Notes under the pieces: model-generated
What the model saw: the letters and a program-made list of their open reading frames with translations, nothing else
What the model was told of the DNA's origin: nothing
Database searches by the model: none
Program-made: the position numbers and the translations under genes
From: Methanomassiliicoccales archaeon RumEn M2
GTDB lineage: Archaea > Thermoplasmatota > Thermoplasmata > Methanomassiliicoccales > Methanomethylophilaceae
Direction of reading: 5' to 3'
NCBI GenBank assembly: GCA_001421175.1
Contig: LJKL01000013.1
Span: 37,032-101,031 of the forward strand
DNA length: 64,000 nucleotides
Shown here: positions 27,879 through 36,628 of the stretch, piece after piece
Layout: each line of letters opens with the position of its first letter
Numbering within the stretch: position 1 is the first letter of the stretch

Positions 27879-29788
27879 ATGGACAGGACGAACTTGGCTC
27901 ACGGAAAGACACCCTTCAGGTGGTGCGATGCATGCGGCACTCTGGTCCTGGGTGCCGGATGCGGCTGCAGTTCCGCGGTCCGATCCTTTGATATCAACAG
28001 CCCGGGGGACATCAGGCCCTGCATGGGGGAAGGCGTGGACCTGGTCCTTTCTGTTTTTGAGAGGGAGTTCGGTACATCGGCCCCGCTCAAAGGGAAGGCC
28101 ATCTTCCTGAATAAGGTCCCCGGAGAGGACAGAGCTGACGAGATCATAGCCCACGGTGCTGTTCTGGCACTTATGCGCTTCGACCTGTCGACAAAGAGTT
28201 TCGAGTTGGATCTGAGACAGGCCGGTGCAGAGCTTTTCGCTGATTCTGCGATCAAGAATGTGATCTCATTCTCGGGCATGTCCGGGCACCTCAAGGGAAA
28301 GAGCATCCCCGGCGCTAATATACGGGACGTGAGAGGTGATTTCGGAGCGGGGGCCCCGCTCATATTGAAGAAGGGCGGCAAACTGGGTGCCGGAGTGGCA
28401 CTCGTTCCCTCCAAGGAAATGGATGCGTCAGAGAGAGCCGTGAAGGTCAGGAGCATCGACTCACCTTCGGGCATGCCGTTATCGCCTGACTCAGACAGGG
28501 AGAGTTTTGTTGAGGCCAACAAGCAGCACATCTTCGATCTGGAATCCGTGGCGATAAACGAGATGCGCTCTTACCTGAGGAAGAGGAGGTTCCCTGTGAC
28601 AGTATCCTTTTCGGGGGGCAAGGATTCCCTTGCCGCCTACGGGACAGCATCCAGAGCCGTCAGGGAGCTGGAGCTGATATTCGTTGATACGGGAATAGAA
28701 TTCCCGGAAACAGTCAGTTACGTTGACGATTTCGCTCGGAAGAATAATCTGACTCTTCACAAGGCAAAGGCCGATGACGCCTTCTTCAAGAATGTAGATG
28801 CGTTCGGACCGCCTGCAAAGGATTTCAGATGGTGCTGCAAGACCTGCAAGCTGGGCCCGATAACCGAGCTTATAGCCCGGGAATATCCCGACGGAACGAT
28901 AACCGTCGAAGGGAACAGGATGCTGGAATCCTTCTCCCGTGCGGATACCCGGTTCGTTTCCAAGAATCCTTTCGTTCCCAATCAGATAACCCTGAATCCT
29001 GTCCGGGAGTGGAACTCCTCGGAGATATGGTGCTATATATGGCTCAGGAAGCTGGAGTACAACCCGCTTTATGAGAGGGATTTCGAGAGGATAGGATGCT
29101 ATCTCTGCGCTTCAAGCCTGGGAAGCGAATGGGAGAACGTCCGGAAGGTTCACGAGGACCTTTACGAAAGATGGAATGACCATCTCCGTGAGTATGCAGC
29201 CAAGAGGGGACTGCCGCAGGAGTATGCGGATATGGGCTTCTGGCGCTGGAAGGTCCTGCCGCCTAAGATGGTGAAGCTGGCAGAGGATCTGGATCTCCGC
29301 ACCGTGCCTAAGAAGGCGGACGGGCCCACGATCAGGATGCTGAAAGGCGCCTCTTCCTGTGCTGCCGGAGGATTCTCAGTGGAGGCCATAGCCAAAATAC
29401 CCAGATCAAGGGATTTCTCCTCCGTGGCGGAAGCCTGAGGACGATAGGCGAGGTCAGATACTCGGACGAGTTCGAGATAGCCATGGTCAAGACCAAGGGA
29501 GCAACGGCGAAGCTCTTCGGAGGGGGCGAGATATCCGTTGTATCGAACACGCTGGAGGGTGCGGAAACGATGTTCGAGAGGGCGGCAAAGGCCCTTCTCA
29601 GAGCCCAGATGTGCACATCCTGCGGCATATGCGCAGAGAAATGCCCCCGCAGGGCAATAGTCATAAAGGATGGACTCCGCATAGATCCGGAGAGATGCAA
29701 CTCCTGCGGAATGTGCGAGGGATCATGCATGGTCGTCCACTATTACGACAAGATGATCACCACAGACAGTAAAAGTGCGCGCACCTGA
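27879..29788 (+). CDS. PAPS-reductase-family protein fused to ferredoxin domain, frameshifted in this sequence
   Basis: The N-terminus has a zinc-ribbon-like CxxC...CxC (WCDACGTLVLGAGCGC), a PUA-like middle follows, and then an N-type ATP pyrophosphatase domain with VSFSGGKDSLA (the PP-loop) and WCCKTCKLGP. The ORF stops at 29438, but the next frame reads LRTIGEVRYSDEFEIAMVK and continues into two 4Fe-4S motifs (CTSCGICAEKCP and CNSCGMCEGSC). One missing base near 29430-29435 joins them, giving 636 residues. The architecture matches methanogen PAPS-reductase-like proteins of unclear substrate, possibly in sulfur assimilation or thiolation. Confidence 0.87.
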
Positions 29789-29824
29789 TCCTTGCAATCA
29801 TCCTTTACGCGGGATATAGGGAGG

Positions 29825-29832
29825 ATTAAATA
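29825..29832 (+). promoter_or_regulatory. Putative TATA box
   Basis: The sequence attaaata lies 31 bases before the ATG of the eight-span membrane protein gene, at normal archaeal spacing. Confidence 0.45.
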
Positions 29833-29855
29833 CAGTACGGTCAATCGGAAACGAT

Positions 29856-30572
29856 ATGGACATGATGCTGGCCACCGCAGGGGTTCTGGCTATATTGCCT
29901 GCATTCCTGGTGCTCTATTTCTCGCTCAGGAAATACACATATCCTGCGGTGGAGGACCCCTTCTTCAGCGACCCCAAGATGTTCGGGCTCATGGTGGTAG
30001 GGATGATAGAGGGCACGGTGATCTTCGTCGCATACACGTATTTCGCGGGCGTGTGGTCCTCCCTTCTGGTAGCGCTCCTCATAGGGATCCTGACCGAAGT
30101 GGTGAAGCTGGTGACCCTTAATCTCAAGCGCTTCCACGGCCAGTCGGACACGGTATTCTACGGATTCTCTTTAGGAATCGGCACTGCCATAGCGATGGCA
30201 GGCGGCATGACGTTCTATCTTGGTTCCATAGCGTCTGCGGGCGGCGGCATAGATGCGGCCACCTGGTTCATCATAATCGTCTATGTGGTGCAGCAGGTCC
30301 TGCTTCACCCGGCCACAGGTGCCACGATAGGTGAAGGGGTCGCAAGGCTCAGGATAGGGGAGTTTCTCATACAGGCAGTGATAGTATCCGCAGTCTATCA
30401 GATCCTGATGACCCCGGCATGGGCCGCAGAAGGCGTTTGGATATATCTGTCGGCTCTGGTCGCCCTTGCCGGTGTTCTGTTCTACTTCCTGCGGGTGGTC
30501 CTCAGATATATGCCCCGCGTAGTGCAAGATGTATTAAAGATGCAGGGAGATAAGAGGCGCGTTCCGAGGTGA
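29856..30572 (+). CDS. Multi-span membrane protein, distantly PrsW-like
   Basis: A 238-residue protein with about seven or eight membrane segments. Three short tracts recall the PrsW/CPBP protease superfamily: GILTEVVKLVTL, VFYGFSLGIGTAIAMAG and LLHPATGATIGEG. The second acidic residue of the usual EE pair and the glutamate of the second motif are absent, so it may be a degenerate or non-catalytic member; this is inference from a few residues. It is followed at once by a tiny lipoprotein-like ORF. Confidence 0.7.
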   Translation: MDMMLATAGVLAILPAFLVLYFSLRKYTYPAVEDPFFSDPKMFGLMVVGMIEGTVIFVAYTYFAGVWSSLLVALLIGILTEVVKLVTLNLKRFHGQSDTVFYGFSLGIGTAIAMAGGMTFYLGSIASAGGGIDAATWFIIIVYVVQQVLLHPATGATIGEGVARLRIGEFLIQAVIVSAVYQILMTPAWAAEGVWIYLSALVALAGVLFYFLRVVLRYMPRVVQDVLKMQGDKRRVPR

Positions 30573-30576
30573 CACT

Positions 30577-30699
30577 GTGGAATCCAAAGGAAAATTCATA
30601 CTTGGGGTCATCGTCCTGGTGCTTGGCTTCGCCATATTGACGGCGTGCTCGTCCCATGCCGTTCATGATGCGATCTGGAGCGCTATAAACGGCGGTTAG
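30577..30699 (+). CDS. Small (40-residue) predicted membrane or lipoprotein
   Basis: A GTG-started frame follows the preceding gene by 4 bases. It encodes a charged start (VESKGKF), a hydrophobic segment (ILGVIVLVLGFAILTACSS) and a short polar tail. The LTAC sequence resembles a lipobox, so it may be a lipid-anchored or single-span peptide that works with the upstream membrane protein. It ends in TAG. Its coding status rests on position and composition only. Confidence 0.45.
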   Translation: MESKGKFILGVIVLVLGFAILTACSSHAVHDAIWSAINGG

Positions 30700-31124
30700 G
30701 CACGGTATCTTCCGGGCTCCGTTTCCGTTATTATGCATTCTGAGGACAGGATCCTTATTATCTCCCTGCTCTTGCCGGGCGCGATCTCCTCTACGTCAGC
30801 CGCAGAGAATGACCCGAGTATCTTTGTCAGTTCCTCCGCAAGCATCGTGAGCTTGATCTCCGGATCGGCACAGTGATCGAATCTGTAGGCTAAAGAGGAT
30901 ATGGGGTCGGTATCCTTCCTAACCTTCTTCTCAGGCAAGGCGCCGGACAGGCTCATAAGGGCCTGCCGGACCTCTTCCTGATCCTCGCTCTGGAACTTAA
31001 CGACGGCCCTCTCGTTCTTTATCCCGGCGCCGCAATAGGGGCAGACCGATGTTTCCGCGGACAGATCCGCTATCCTGTTCATGCGGCATCCTGAGCATGT
31101 GATAAGAGCATACATGCCCATCAC
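30696..31124 (-). CDS. Hypothetical zinc-ribbon protein with winged-helix-like C-terminus
   Basis: A 142-residue protein that starts with a zinc ribbon (ITCSGC and VCPYCGAG, about residues 8-31) and ends with a helical region that may be a winged helix (SAADVEEIAPGKSREIIRILSSECIITETEPGRYRA). It is probably DNA-binding or RNA-binding. The start may be the ATG two codons further in (MYALITCSGC). Its start overlaps the stop of the arginine decarboxylase gene upstream, so the two are co-transcribed. Confidence 0.78.
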   Translation of the reverse strand: MMGMYALITCSGCRMNRIADLSAETSVCPYCGAGIKNERAVVKFQSEDQEEVRQALMSLSGALPEKKVRKDTDPISSLAYRFDHCADPEIKLTMLAEELTKILGSFSAADVEEIAPGKSREIIRILSSECIITETEPGRYRA

Positions 31125-31600
31125 TCATATTCCGTGAACACAAGAGCCGCAAGGCAGCATCCGTGTTCCCCGTCCGGGACGGTGCCGTCCTCCAGAATGT
31201 AGGACACTTCTCCAAGCTCCACGCCTCTTATGCGGGCCATTTCACGCATCTTCCATTCCAAGTCCTTCCTGAGGGCGTTTCTGCACCCGTGGAGGTGCCC
31301 TTCGGCAACGTAGCCGCCTTCACCGTCCTTCCTGAACGCATATGCTATGCCTGCCGCAATCTGCTCCCCGCCCGATCCCCTCATCTGTGCCAGCACGCAA
31401 TGCGTGACGGCTCCCATGGGCATATTCTCAGGTTCCGTCCTCACAGCCCCAATGGGTATGACTGAAGAAACAGCGACCAGATTCTGCTCGCTTATGCCCG
31501 CTTCCATGAGCGCGACATCGAAAGCATTGAGGCTGGAGACTTTGCTGAAGGAAGATCCGGAACATACGAAGAATTTCTTCGGTATCAGATGCATGGGCAC
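31121..31600 (-). CDS. pdaD: Pyruvoyl-dependent arginine decarboxylase
   Basis: This enzyme makes agmatine from arginine for polyamine (and archaeosine or agmatidine) synthesis. The 159-residue proenzyme contains the self-cleavage site VSSVIP, where Ser46 would become the pyruvoyl group after cleavage between S45 and S46. SSLNAFDVALMEAGI and the tract AAGIAYAFRKDGEGGYVAEGH are also conserved. Agmatine is needed for agmatidine in archaeal tRNA-Ile2. Confidence 0.94.
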   Translation of the reverse strand: MPMHLIPKKFFVCSGSSFSKVSSLNAFDVALMEAGISEQNLVAVSSVIPIGAVRTEPENMPMGAVTHCVLAQMRGSGGEQIAAGIAYAFRKDGEGGYVAEGHLHGCRNALRKDLEWKMREMARIRGVELGEVSYILEDGTVPDGEHGCCLAALVFTEYE

Positions 31601-31634
31601 CCCATGGATGACACGGATTTAACGCTTGCCGCCC

Positions 31635-32393
31635 TCATCTGTACAGAACGCGGTCCCCCACGGAGCTCGTGGTCTCAGGTATCTGCTGGCTGGCTATTCT
31701 CTTCTCCAGTTCGTCCGCTTCCTTGAAAAGGGGCGCAGTATCGATCTTGAGCTCAGGCAGCATCTTGGCCAGGAATTCCATTATCTTTGCCGCACCTTTG
31801 GGGTCTGGCACATCTGCCTTTGCGGACCCCAGCATGGCGATCACATCAACGTTCTTCTCTGCGCCTTCCATCAAGAGCAGGGCAGTCATTCCGCGTACCA
31901 TGCCCTCTTCGAATGATTCTATGCCGTATTCCTTCATCTGAACTCTGGCACTTTCCGTGGACCCGGCTCCCAGAAGTATGTAGTTATCCTCTCCGAACAG
32001 AGGTATCCCGTCAAGGACAAGGACGGTCTTTATGCCGTTTTCCTTGAGCCAGTCGATCAAAAGCTCGGACACTCTATAATTCATACCGTCCTTGGGAACG
32101 AACTCGGATGTGATGACAACAATGTCGTCGCATTCTTCCATGCCCCCCACGGCTTTGTCCTCTCTGCAGCCTGCGTACATCCGTATCTGAGGCATCGGCT
32201 TGCTGTTCTGTATTATCGTGTATGGCGGGAACTCCTGAGAGGTTATGCCCGCTATCAGGTTCAGCTTCAGTTCCTTCGACATATAACTGGCAGCTATGGA
32301 GCTGACCAGTCCGAGGCTGGGGAATCCTATGATCGCCACGGATTTGCTCAGGTCCGTTTTATCATCATAAACGTGGAGTTCGAGTTCGGACAT
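31635..32393 (-). CDS. PAC2-family protein (proteasome assembly chaperone-like)
   Basis: A 252-residue member of the PAC2 family. Typical marks are SVAIIGFPSLGLVSSIAASYMSKEL near the N-terminus, EFPPYTIIQNSKPMPQIRMY, and VLVLDGIPLFGED. Related eukaryotic proteins are proteasome assembly chaperones, and archaeal members are found with the proteasome or ATP-grasp genes; the role here is inferred. I chose the ATG at 32393 (MSELELHVYDD), since the longer frame adds 29 residues unlike the family. Confidence 0.88.
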   Translation of the reverse strand: MSELELHVYDDKTDLSKSVAIIGFPSLGLVSSIAASYMSKELKLNLIAGITSQEFPPYTIIQNSKPMPQIRMYAGCREDKAVGGMEECDDIVVITSEFVPKDGMNYRVSELLIDWLKENGIKTVLVLDGIPLFGEDNYILLGAGSTESARVQMKEYGIESFEEGMVRGMTALLLMEGAEKNVDVIAMLGSAKADVPDPKGAAKIMEFLAKMLPELKIDTAPLFKEADELEKRIASQQIPETTSSVGDRVLYR

Positions 32394-32446
32394 GATTACT
32401 GGAATGCAGAACAACTCTTTTAACACATTCCGTCTTAACGCGGGAT

Positions 32447-33718
32447 ATGGCGACAAACGGTCTTGGAATCGGAAGGACATCCGGAGGCATAAAGGTCATA
32501 GCGGAAAGCGTTCCGGGCGCCGGTTCGTCCGGATACATGGTGGCGGTGGCCACAGGCTCCAGGGACGAGACGCCCGAGATATACGGAATATCACATCTGC
32601 TGGAGCACGTCGTTTTCAGGGAAACGGCCAACAGGACATCCTTCCAGATGTCCAAGGAGATAGAGGGGGCCGGAGGGGCCATGAATGCCATGACCGGCAG
32701 GGAGGCCACCGCATACTATGCGATATCACTGAAAGAGACCGCCGGCAGGGCCAAGGACCTTGTGGCAGACATAGTCCGCAATCCTCTGATAAAGGACAGC
32801 CATGTGGAAATGGAGAAGAAGATCGTTCTCCAGGAGATCAACATGGTGGAGAACAATCCTGACTCATACATACACGACATATTCGCAGGCTCCGTTTGGA
32901 AGGGGCACCAATTGGCCAATGAGGAGGGCGGCAATCCTGAGTCGGTCTCTGCCATGACCTCTGAAGATCTGAGAAGGTACTATGACGAGAAGTACGGCAT
33001 ACCCAATATGGCCGTGGTGGCAAGCGGGTCAGTGGACCTTGATGAGGTGGTCTCCTGGGCAGAGGAGAATTTCGACGACATGTCCGGGAAGAGGAACAGG
33101 CGCAAGAGGCCCGGTAAGCCCAGCGGGAATCTCGCAGTGCGTGAATGGCACGGAGACCACAGTTATGCGGGAATGGGATTCAGAGGGCATGCCGCCGATC
33201 ATCCGGACAGGGATGCCATACGTCTGCTGTGGGTCATCTTGGGATCCGGGACATCCTCAAGGCTTTTCCAGAAGATAAGGGAGGAGAAGGCGCTTGTGTA
33301 CTCTGTGTACAGCAGCTTGGGTCAGCATTCGGACTCTTCCTCAGCCGGAGCGTTCTTCTCATGTACGGAGAAGAATCTGGCCGAAACCCTGGACTCCGTG
33401 GCCTCTGTTTTCCGTGAGATGAGGTCGGACGGTCTCGAGGAGGGGGAGCTGCGTCGTGCCAAGAACCTGGTGAAAGGTGCGAACATAAGAGCCTATGAAT
33501 CCACCACGGACAGGATGGGCAAGATTATGAAGGACATCCTCCTCACGGGCGAAGCCCAAACGATGGAACAGAGACTGGCCTCTCTGGAGCGTGTAACGGA
33601 GGAGGACGTCATAAGAGTGGCCGGGGAGATGCTGTCCCCGGATATGCTGAACATAGCGCTCTACACCTGCGATGCGGAATCGGCGGGGCGCATAGACCCG
33701 AGTCATTTCGATTTCTGA
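32447..33718 (+). CDS. M16-family zinc metallopeptidase
   Basis: A 423-residue peptidase of the pitrilysin/processing peptidase family. The inverted zinc motif HLLEH lies at residues 50-54, with the downstream glutamate in KKIVLQEINMVENNPD. The C-terminal half is the second, inactive domain (WVILGSGTSSRLFQKIREEKALVYSVYSS). It appears cytosolic, with no signal peptide. A TATA-like ttttaaca is seen at about 32416-32423. It is convergent with the hydrogenase protease gene, overlapping it by 16 bases. Confidence 0.92.
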   Translation: MATNGLGIGRTSGGIKVIAESVPGAGSSGYMVAVATGSRDETPEIYGISHLLEHVVFRETANRTSFQMSKEIEGAGGAMNAMTGREATAYYAISLKETAGRAKDLVADIVRNPLIKDSHVEMEKKIVLQEINMVENNPDSYIHDIFAGSVWKGHQLANEEGGNPESVSAMTSEDLRRYYDEKYGIPNMAVVASGSVDLDEVVSWAEENFDDMSGKRNRRKRPGKPSGNLAVREWHGDHSYAGMGFRGHAADHPDRDAIRLLWVILGSGTSSRLFQKIREEKALVYSVYSSLGQHSDSSSAGAFFSCTEKNLAETLDSVASVFREMRSDGLEEGELRRAKNLVKGANIRAYESTTDRMGKIMKDILLTGEAQTMEQRLASLERVTEEDVIRVAGEMLSPDMLNIALYTCDAESAGRIDPSHFDF

Positions 33719-34191
33719 TATTCCGAGATTAGATGAAGGACCGCATCGACGGCGCTCTGCACGGCCGCCTCCACAGATGGCGACATAGTCTCTGACATGG
33801 TCTGTATATCCTCCACCTCTATGGCTACGAACCTCACGGTGTCAGGCATCGTCTCCGGATGGAGTTCCCGTCCTATCTTCATCGCTGTGGCAAGATTAAC
33901 GTCATGGGCCGGGACATCGGCCACCGTGGATTCGAAATCCTCCGGATCGAATATAATGACGGAACCCGGCCCATAATCCTGGCTCATTATCGCGTCCACG
34001 ATGATGGCCATCTTATATCCGGAGATCACAGGGAGGATGTCAAGGCCCCCTATGGCCTCTTGCTGCGCATCCACATTATCCAGGCGCATATCTTCGATAT
34101 TCTGGGAAACCCTCAGACCGACTGCGTCGTCCTTCATTATGGGACTGCCCAATCCTACTACCAGGATTTCATTGGATCTTGAAATGCTCAT
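33703..34191 (-). CDS. Hydrogenase maturation protease (HycI/HyaD family)
   Basis: This 162-residue endopeptidase removes the C-terminal tail of a [NiFe]-hydrogenase large subunit after nickel insertion. Family marks are LVVGLGSPIMKDDAVGLRV at the N-terminus, with the metal-binding aspartate, and IIVDAIMSQDYGPGSVIIFDPED, with AHDVNLATAM nearer the end. No hydrogenase structural gene is in the window. Its start overlaps the end of the DUF1538 gene by 23 bases, so the two are probably translated together. Confidence 0.9.
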   Translation of the reverse strand: MSISRSNEILVVGLGSPIMKDDAVGLRVSQNIEDMRLDNVDAQQEAIGGLDILPVISGYKMAIIVDAIMSQDYGPGSVIIFDPEDFESTVADVPAHDVNLATAMKIGRELHPETMPDTVRFVAIEVEDIQTMSETMSPSVEAAVQSAVDAVLHLISEYQKSK

Positions 34192-35704
34192 AACCGCACA
34201 CCATCCTGCTCTTCCTTCTTTTGATGATCACGCCCAATATCATGAGGAACAGAGTGGGTGCCATGGCCATGAATGCGACCACTCCGAACCCGTTTATCAC
34301 TGCCTCAATGCCGGAGTACTTGGCGCTTGATATGCTGGTATACAGTGCCATAGTAACGGCCACGGCTATGGGTCCCGTGGCCACTCCTCCCGAGTCGAAG
34401 GCTATGCCGATTATATCCTTGTCACTGTAGAACATCAGAATGAGTATGGCCACGTATCCTGGGACCACGAATATGAGAATTGAGAGGTCGAAGGATATCT
34501 TCACCATGGCGAGAGCCACGAAGCCTCCCACGGCGACGGATATGATCAGGCGTATCTTACCCTTCCTTATGGCTCCGTTGGAAGCTCTGTTGACCTGATC
34601 CCCGAGAATGCTGACAGCAGGCTCGGCGAAAACGATGAGGAATCCCAGTACGAGGCCTATAAGGACCATCCATATGGGATGCAGACCCAGGAGAGCGGCC
34701 CCTGATTCGGAGACCACGGGTATGAATGCGCAGTATACTCCGAACAGGAACAATATCAAACCTATCCCTGTGTACGTGAGCCCTATGCTCATGGATCTTA
34801 CCGCATCCCAGGTATAGGTCAGGAATCTCCGCTGGAAGAATATGAAGAATATGGTGAGGGGGATAAGAGCAGCCAGGATATTCTTGGAAACGGTCACAAG
34901 CTCGTTCAAGACATATTCTGCGTTGACGACTATCGCTTCACCGCTCCCGCCGCTTCCTGTGCCTCCTCCGTCTATGCCCAGACTTATCAAGAGAAGTGCC
35001 AGCACCGGGCCCATGGCGGCAAGGCCGACCATGCCGAAGCTGTCCATTTCGGACCTTCCGGGCGTTCCCAGACATATTCCCAGACTGAGAGCCAGCAACA
35101 CGGGGACCATCATCGGGCCGGTGGCCACTCCGCCGGAGTCGAAGGCTATGCCGCGGAAGGCCTCAGGAGCTATGAAGGCGATGATGATTATGGCACCCCA
35201 ACCCAGGAGGAATATGTATCTCAGAGGGAGGTCGTAGACGATCTTGATGGCCGCTATCAGCAGTACGAAGGCTATGCCTGCGGATATCCCGTACACGATC
35301 GTATTACTGCTCACAGACGGGTAGATATCCATCACCTGCTGTCCAAAGATGGAGACGTTGGGTTCTGCCACCGTCACGAGGAACGAGATCGCGAAGATCA
35401 CCAATATCATGAACAGTCTGGACTTTCTCTTCGGTATCTCTGACCCTATGGCATTGCCGACGGGGTTGACACCCATGTCGACTCCGTGCAGGAAGAAAGT
35501 GAGCCCGGCAAGGACGAAGACCGAGAACCCCCAGAAGAGCATGTAATCTGTGTACGTGCTCTTCGTGAGGAACACCTGCATCATGAAAACGACGATGATG
35601 ACAGGCATAGTGGAGGTGAAAACCTCTTTGAATTTGTCCTTAAGAGCTCCCATTCGTTCCCTTATGGCACACATCACATAATAAAATAACCCGGCTTGAA
35701 ACAA
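34169..35704 (-). CDS. DUF1538 membrane transport protein
   Basis: A 511-residue membrane protein made of two related halves. Each has the tract GIAFDSGGVATGP (about residues 190 and 440) and an AEPxVSIxGxQV segment, the hallmark of DUF1538, with about twelve spans in total. DUF1538 proteins are thought to be transporters of unknown substrate. The start is more likely at 35674 or 35653 (MGALKDKFKEVF) than at 35704. The hydrogenase protease gene follows, and the gene diverges from a LysR-like regulator. Confidence 0.9.
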   Translation of the reverse strand: MFQAGLFYYVMCAIRERMGALKDKFKEVFTSTMPVIIVVFMMQVFLTKSTYTDYMLFWGFSVFVLAGLTFFLHGVDMGVNPVGNAIGSEIPKRKSRLFMILVIFAISFLVTVAEPNVSIFGQQVMDIYPSVSSNTIVYGISAGIAFVLLIAAIKIVYDLPLRYIFLLGWGAIIIIAFIAPEAFRGIAFDSGGVATGPMMVPVLLALSLGICLGTPGRSEMDSFGMVGLAAMGPVLALLLISLGIDGGGTGSGGSGEAIVVNAEYVLNELVTVSKNILAALIPLTIFFIFFQRRFLTYTWDAVRSMSIGLTYTGIGLILFLFGVYCAFIPVVSESGAALLGLHPIWMVLIGLVLGFLIVFAEPAVSILGDQVNRASNGAIRKGKIRLIISVAVGGFVALAMVKISFDLSILIFVVPGYVAILILMFYSDKDIIGIAFDSGGVATGPIAVAVTMALYTSISSAKYSGIEAVINGFGVVAFMAMAPTLFLMILGVIIKRRKSRMVCGYEHFKIQ

Positions 35705-35713
35705 TAAAAGGTT

Positions 35714-35729
35714 TTACCCAGTAAGGTAA
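35714..35729. promoter_or_regulatory. Inverted repeat TTACC-N6-GGTAA before the LysR-like gene
   Basis: The sequence TTACCCAGTAAGGTAA is an inverted repeat with 5-base arms. It sits between the divergent DUF1538 and regulator genes, some 11 bases before the regulator ATG. Position suggests an autoregulatory operator; a similar element lies after the regulator gene. Confidence 0.4.
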
Positions 35730-35739
35730 TGCCATCATT

Positions 35740-36540
35740 ATGGAAATGAAGGCCAGCATCCATCTGTCCGTCAACGGGCGAAACATGACTGCCAGGCAGA
35801 TAGAGATCCTGGATGAGGTGAAGAGGACCGGAAGCAAGACGGCGGCTGCCAACAAGCTCGGCATCTCGGTGCCTGTGGTGCACAGGTACTTGGAGGGGCT
35901 GGAGAAGACATTGGGCTTCAAGCTCATATCCTCCACCCCCACGGGAACGAAGCTCACCGAGGAAGGCCTGAGGATATTGGAGGTGGCGGAATTCCTGCGT
36001 CTCAGATGCAGATTGGACAGGCCCTTCACGGTGTCATGCTCTCCGGTGACGGAGGACCTGCTGATGTCGGCGCTCTCATCGGTTAAGATCAAGGCGAACC
36101 TTGTGGTATCCGATGATTCCAGCAATCTCCGGTCACTCAAGGAGGGGCTTACGGACATAATCATCCTGGATGATCCGGAGTTCCTCTTCAACGCCGAGGA
36201 GTTCGAATGGGCGGAGATAGGGAATATGGATATGGTCCACGTGAACAAAGGTCCGTCGTACATAAGGTACAAGTACGGTGCCCAGAGGATAGCATACGCC
36301 TATCTGGACACCACGGGCGAAGATTACTCGGTGGATGCGGAGACATACCTGCTGTCAGACCTCCTCTCCTCCGGGAAGAGCTTCTTCGTGGATGAGATGC
36401 TCCTGATTCGCAAGGGGATCAGGATCAAGAGCGATACGGATAAGAGGATGCTGAGGCACACCATCAACGCGGTGTATCGCAGGGAGACCACCCAGACAGT
36501 GAAATTGCTGCGGGCGATACAGAGCAAACAGGTCCAATAA
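35740..36540 (+). CDS. LysR-like transcriptional regulator
   Basis: A 266-residue protein with a winged helix-turn-helix at residues 15-75 (MTARQIEILDEVKRTGSKTAAANKLGISVPVVHRYLEGLEKTLGFKLISS) of the LysR/ModE type. The rest resembles a short ligand-binding domain (FTVSCSPVTEDLLMSALSSVKIKANLVVSDDS). Such proteins bind DNA as dimers and respond to a small molecule. It lies directly upstream of hdrC and divergent from the DUF1538 gene, so either may be its target. Inverted repeats flank it on both sides. Confidence 0.85.
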   Translation: MEMKASIHLSVNGRNMTARQIEILDEVKRTGSKTAAANKLGISVPVVHRYLEGLEKTLGFKLISSTPTGTKLTEEGLRILEVAEFLRLRCRLDRPFTVSCSPVTEDLLMSALSSVKIKANLVVSDDSSNLRSLKEGLTDIIILDDPEFLFNAEEFEWAEIGNMDMVHVNKGPSYIRYKYGAQRIAYAYLDTTGEDYSVDAETYLLSDLLSSGKSFFVDEMLLIRKGIRIKSDTDKRMLRHTINAVYRRETTQTVKLLRAIQSKQVQ

Positions 36541-36542
36541 TA

Positions 36543-36564
36543 GTATTACCTCTAAAGATAATAC
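36543..36564. promoter_or_regulatory. Inverted repeat GTATTA-N10-TAATAC upstream of hdrC
   Basis: Arms gtatta (36543-36548) and taatac (36559-36564) flank a 10-base spacer, giving a LysR-type layout. It lies just after the regulator gene and 23 bases before the hdrC TATA box, a good place for a control site. Function is inferred from position. Confidence 0.4.
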
Positions 36565-36586
36565 ATTATCCCGGTTGACATCTCAG

Positions 36587-36595
36587 ATTAAATAC
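36587..36595 (+). promoter_or_regulatory. Putative TATA box of hdrCB
   Basis: The sequence attaaatac lies 34 bases before the hdrC ATG, at normal archaeal spacing for a short leader. Confidence 0.55.
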
Positions 36596-36628
36596 AATGA
36601 CTTGAGTCCAGTCTCCCAGGTAATAATA

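Noticed and set aside
27801..28154. N-terminal extension of the M50 protease frame
   Set aside because: The extension overlaps the divergent PAPS-reductase gene; the ATG at 27800 lies at a proper promoter distance and gives a normal protease start.
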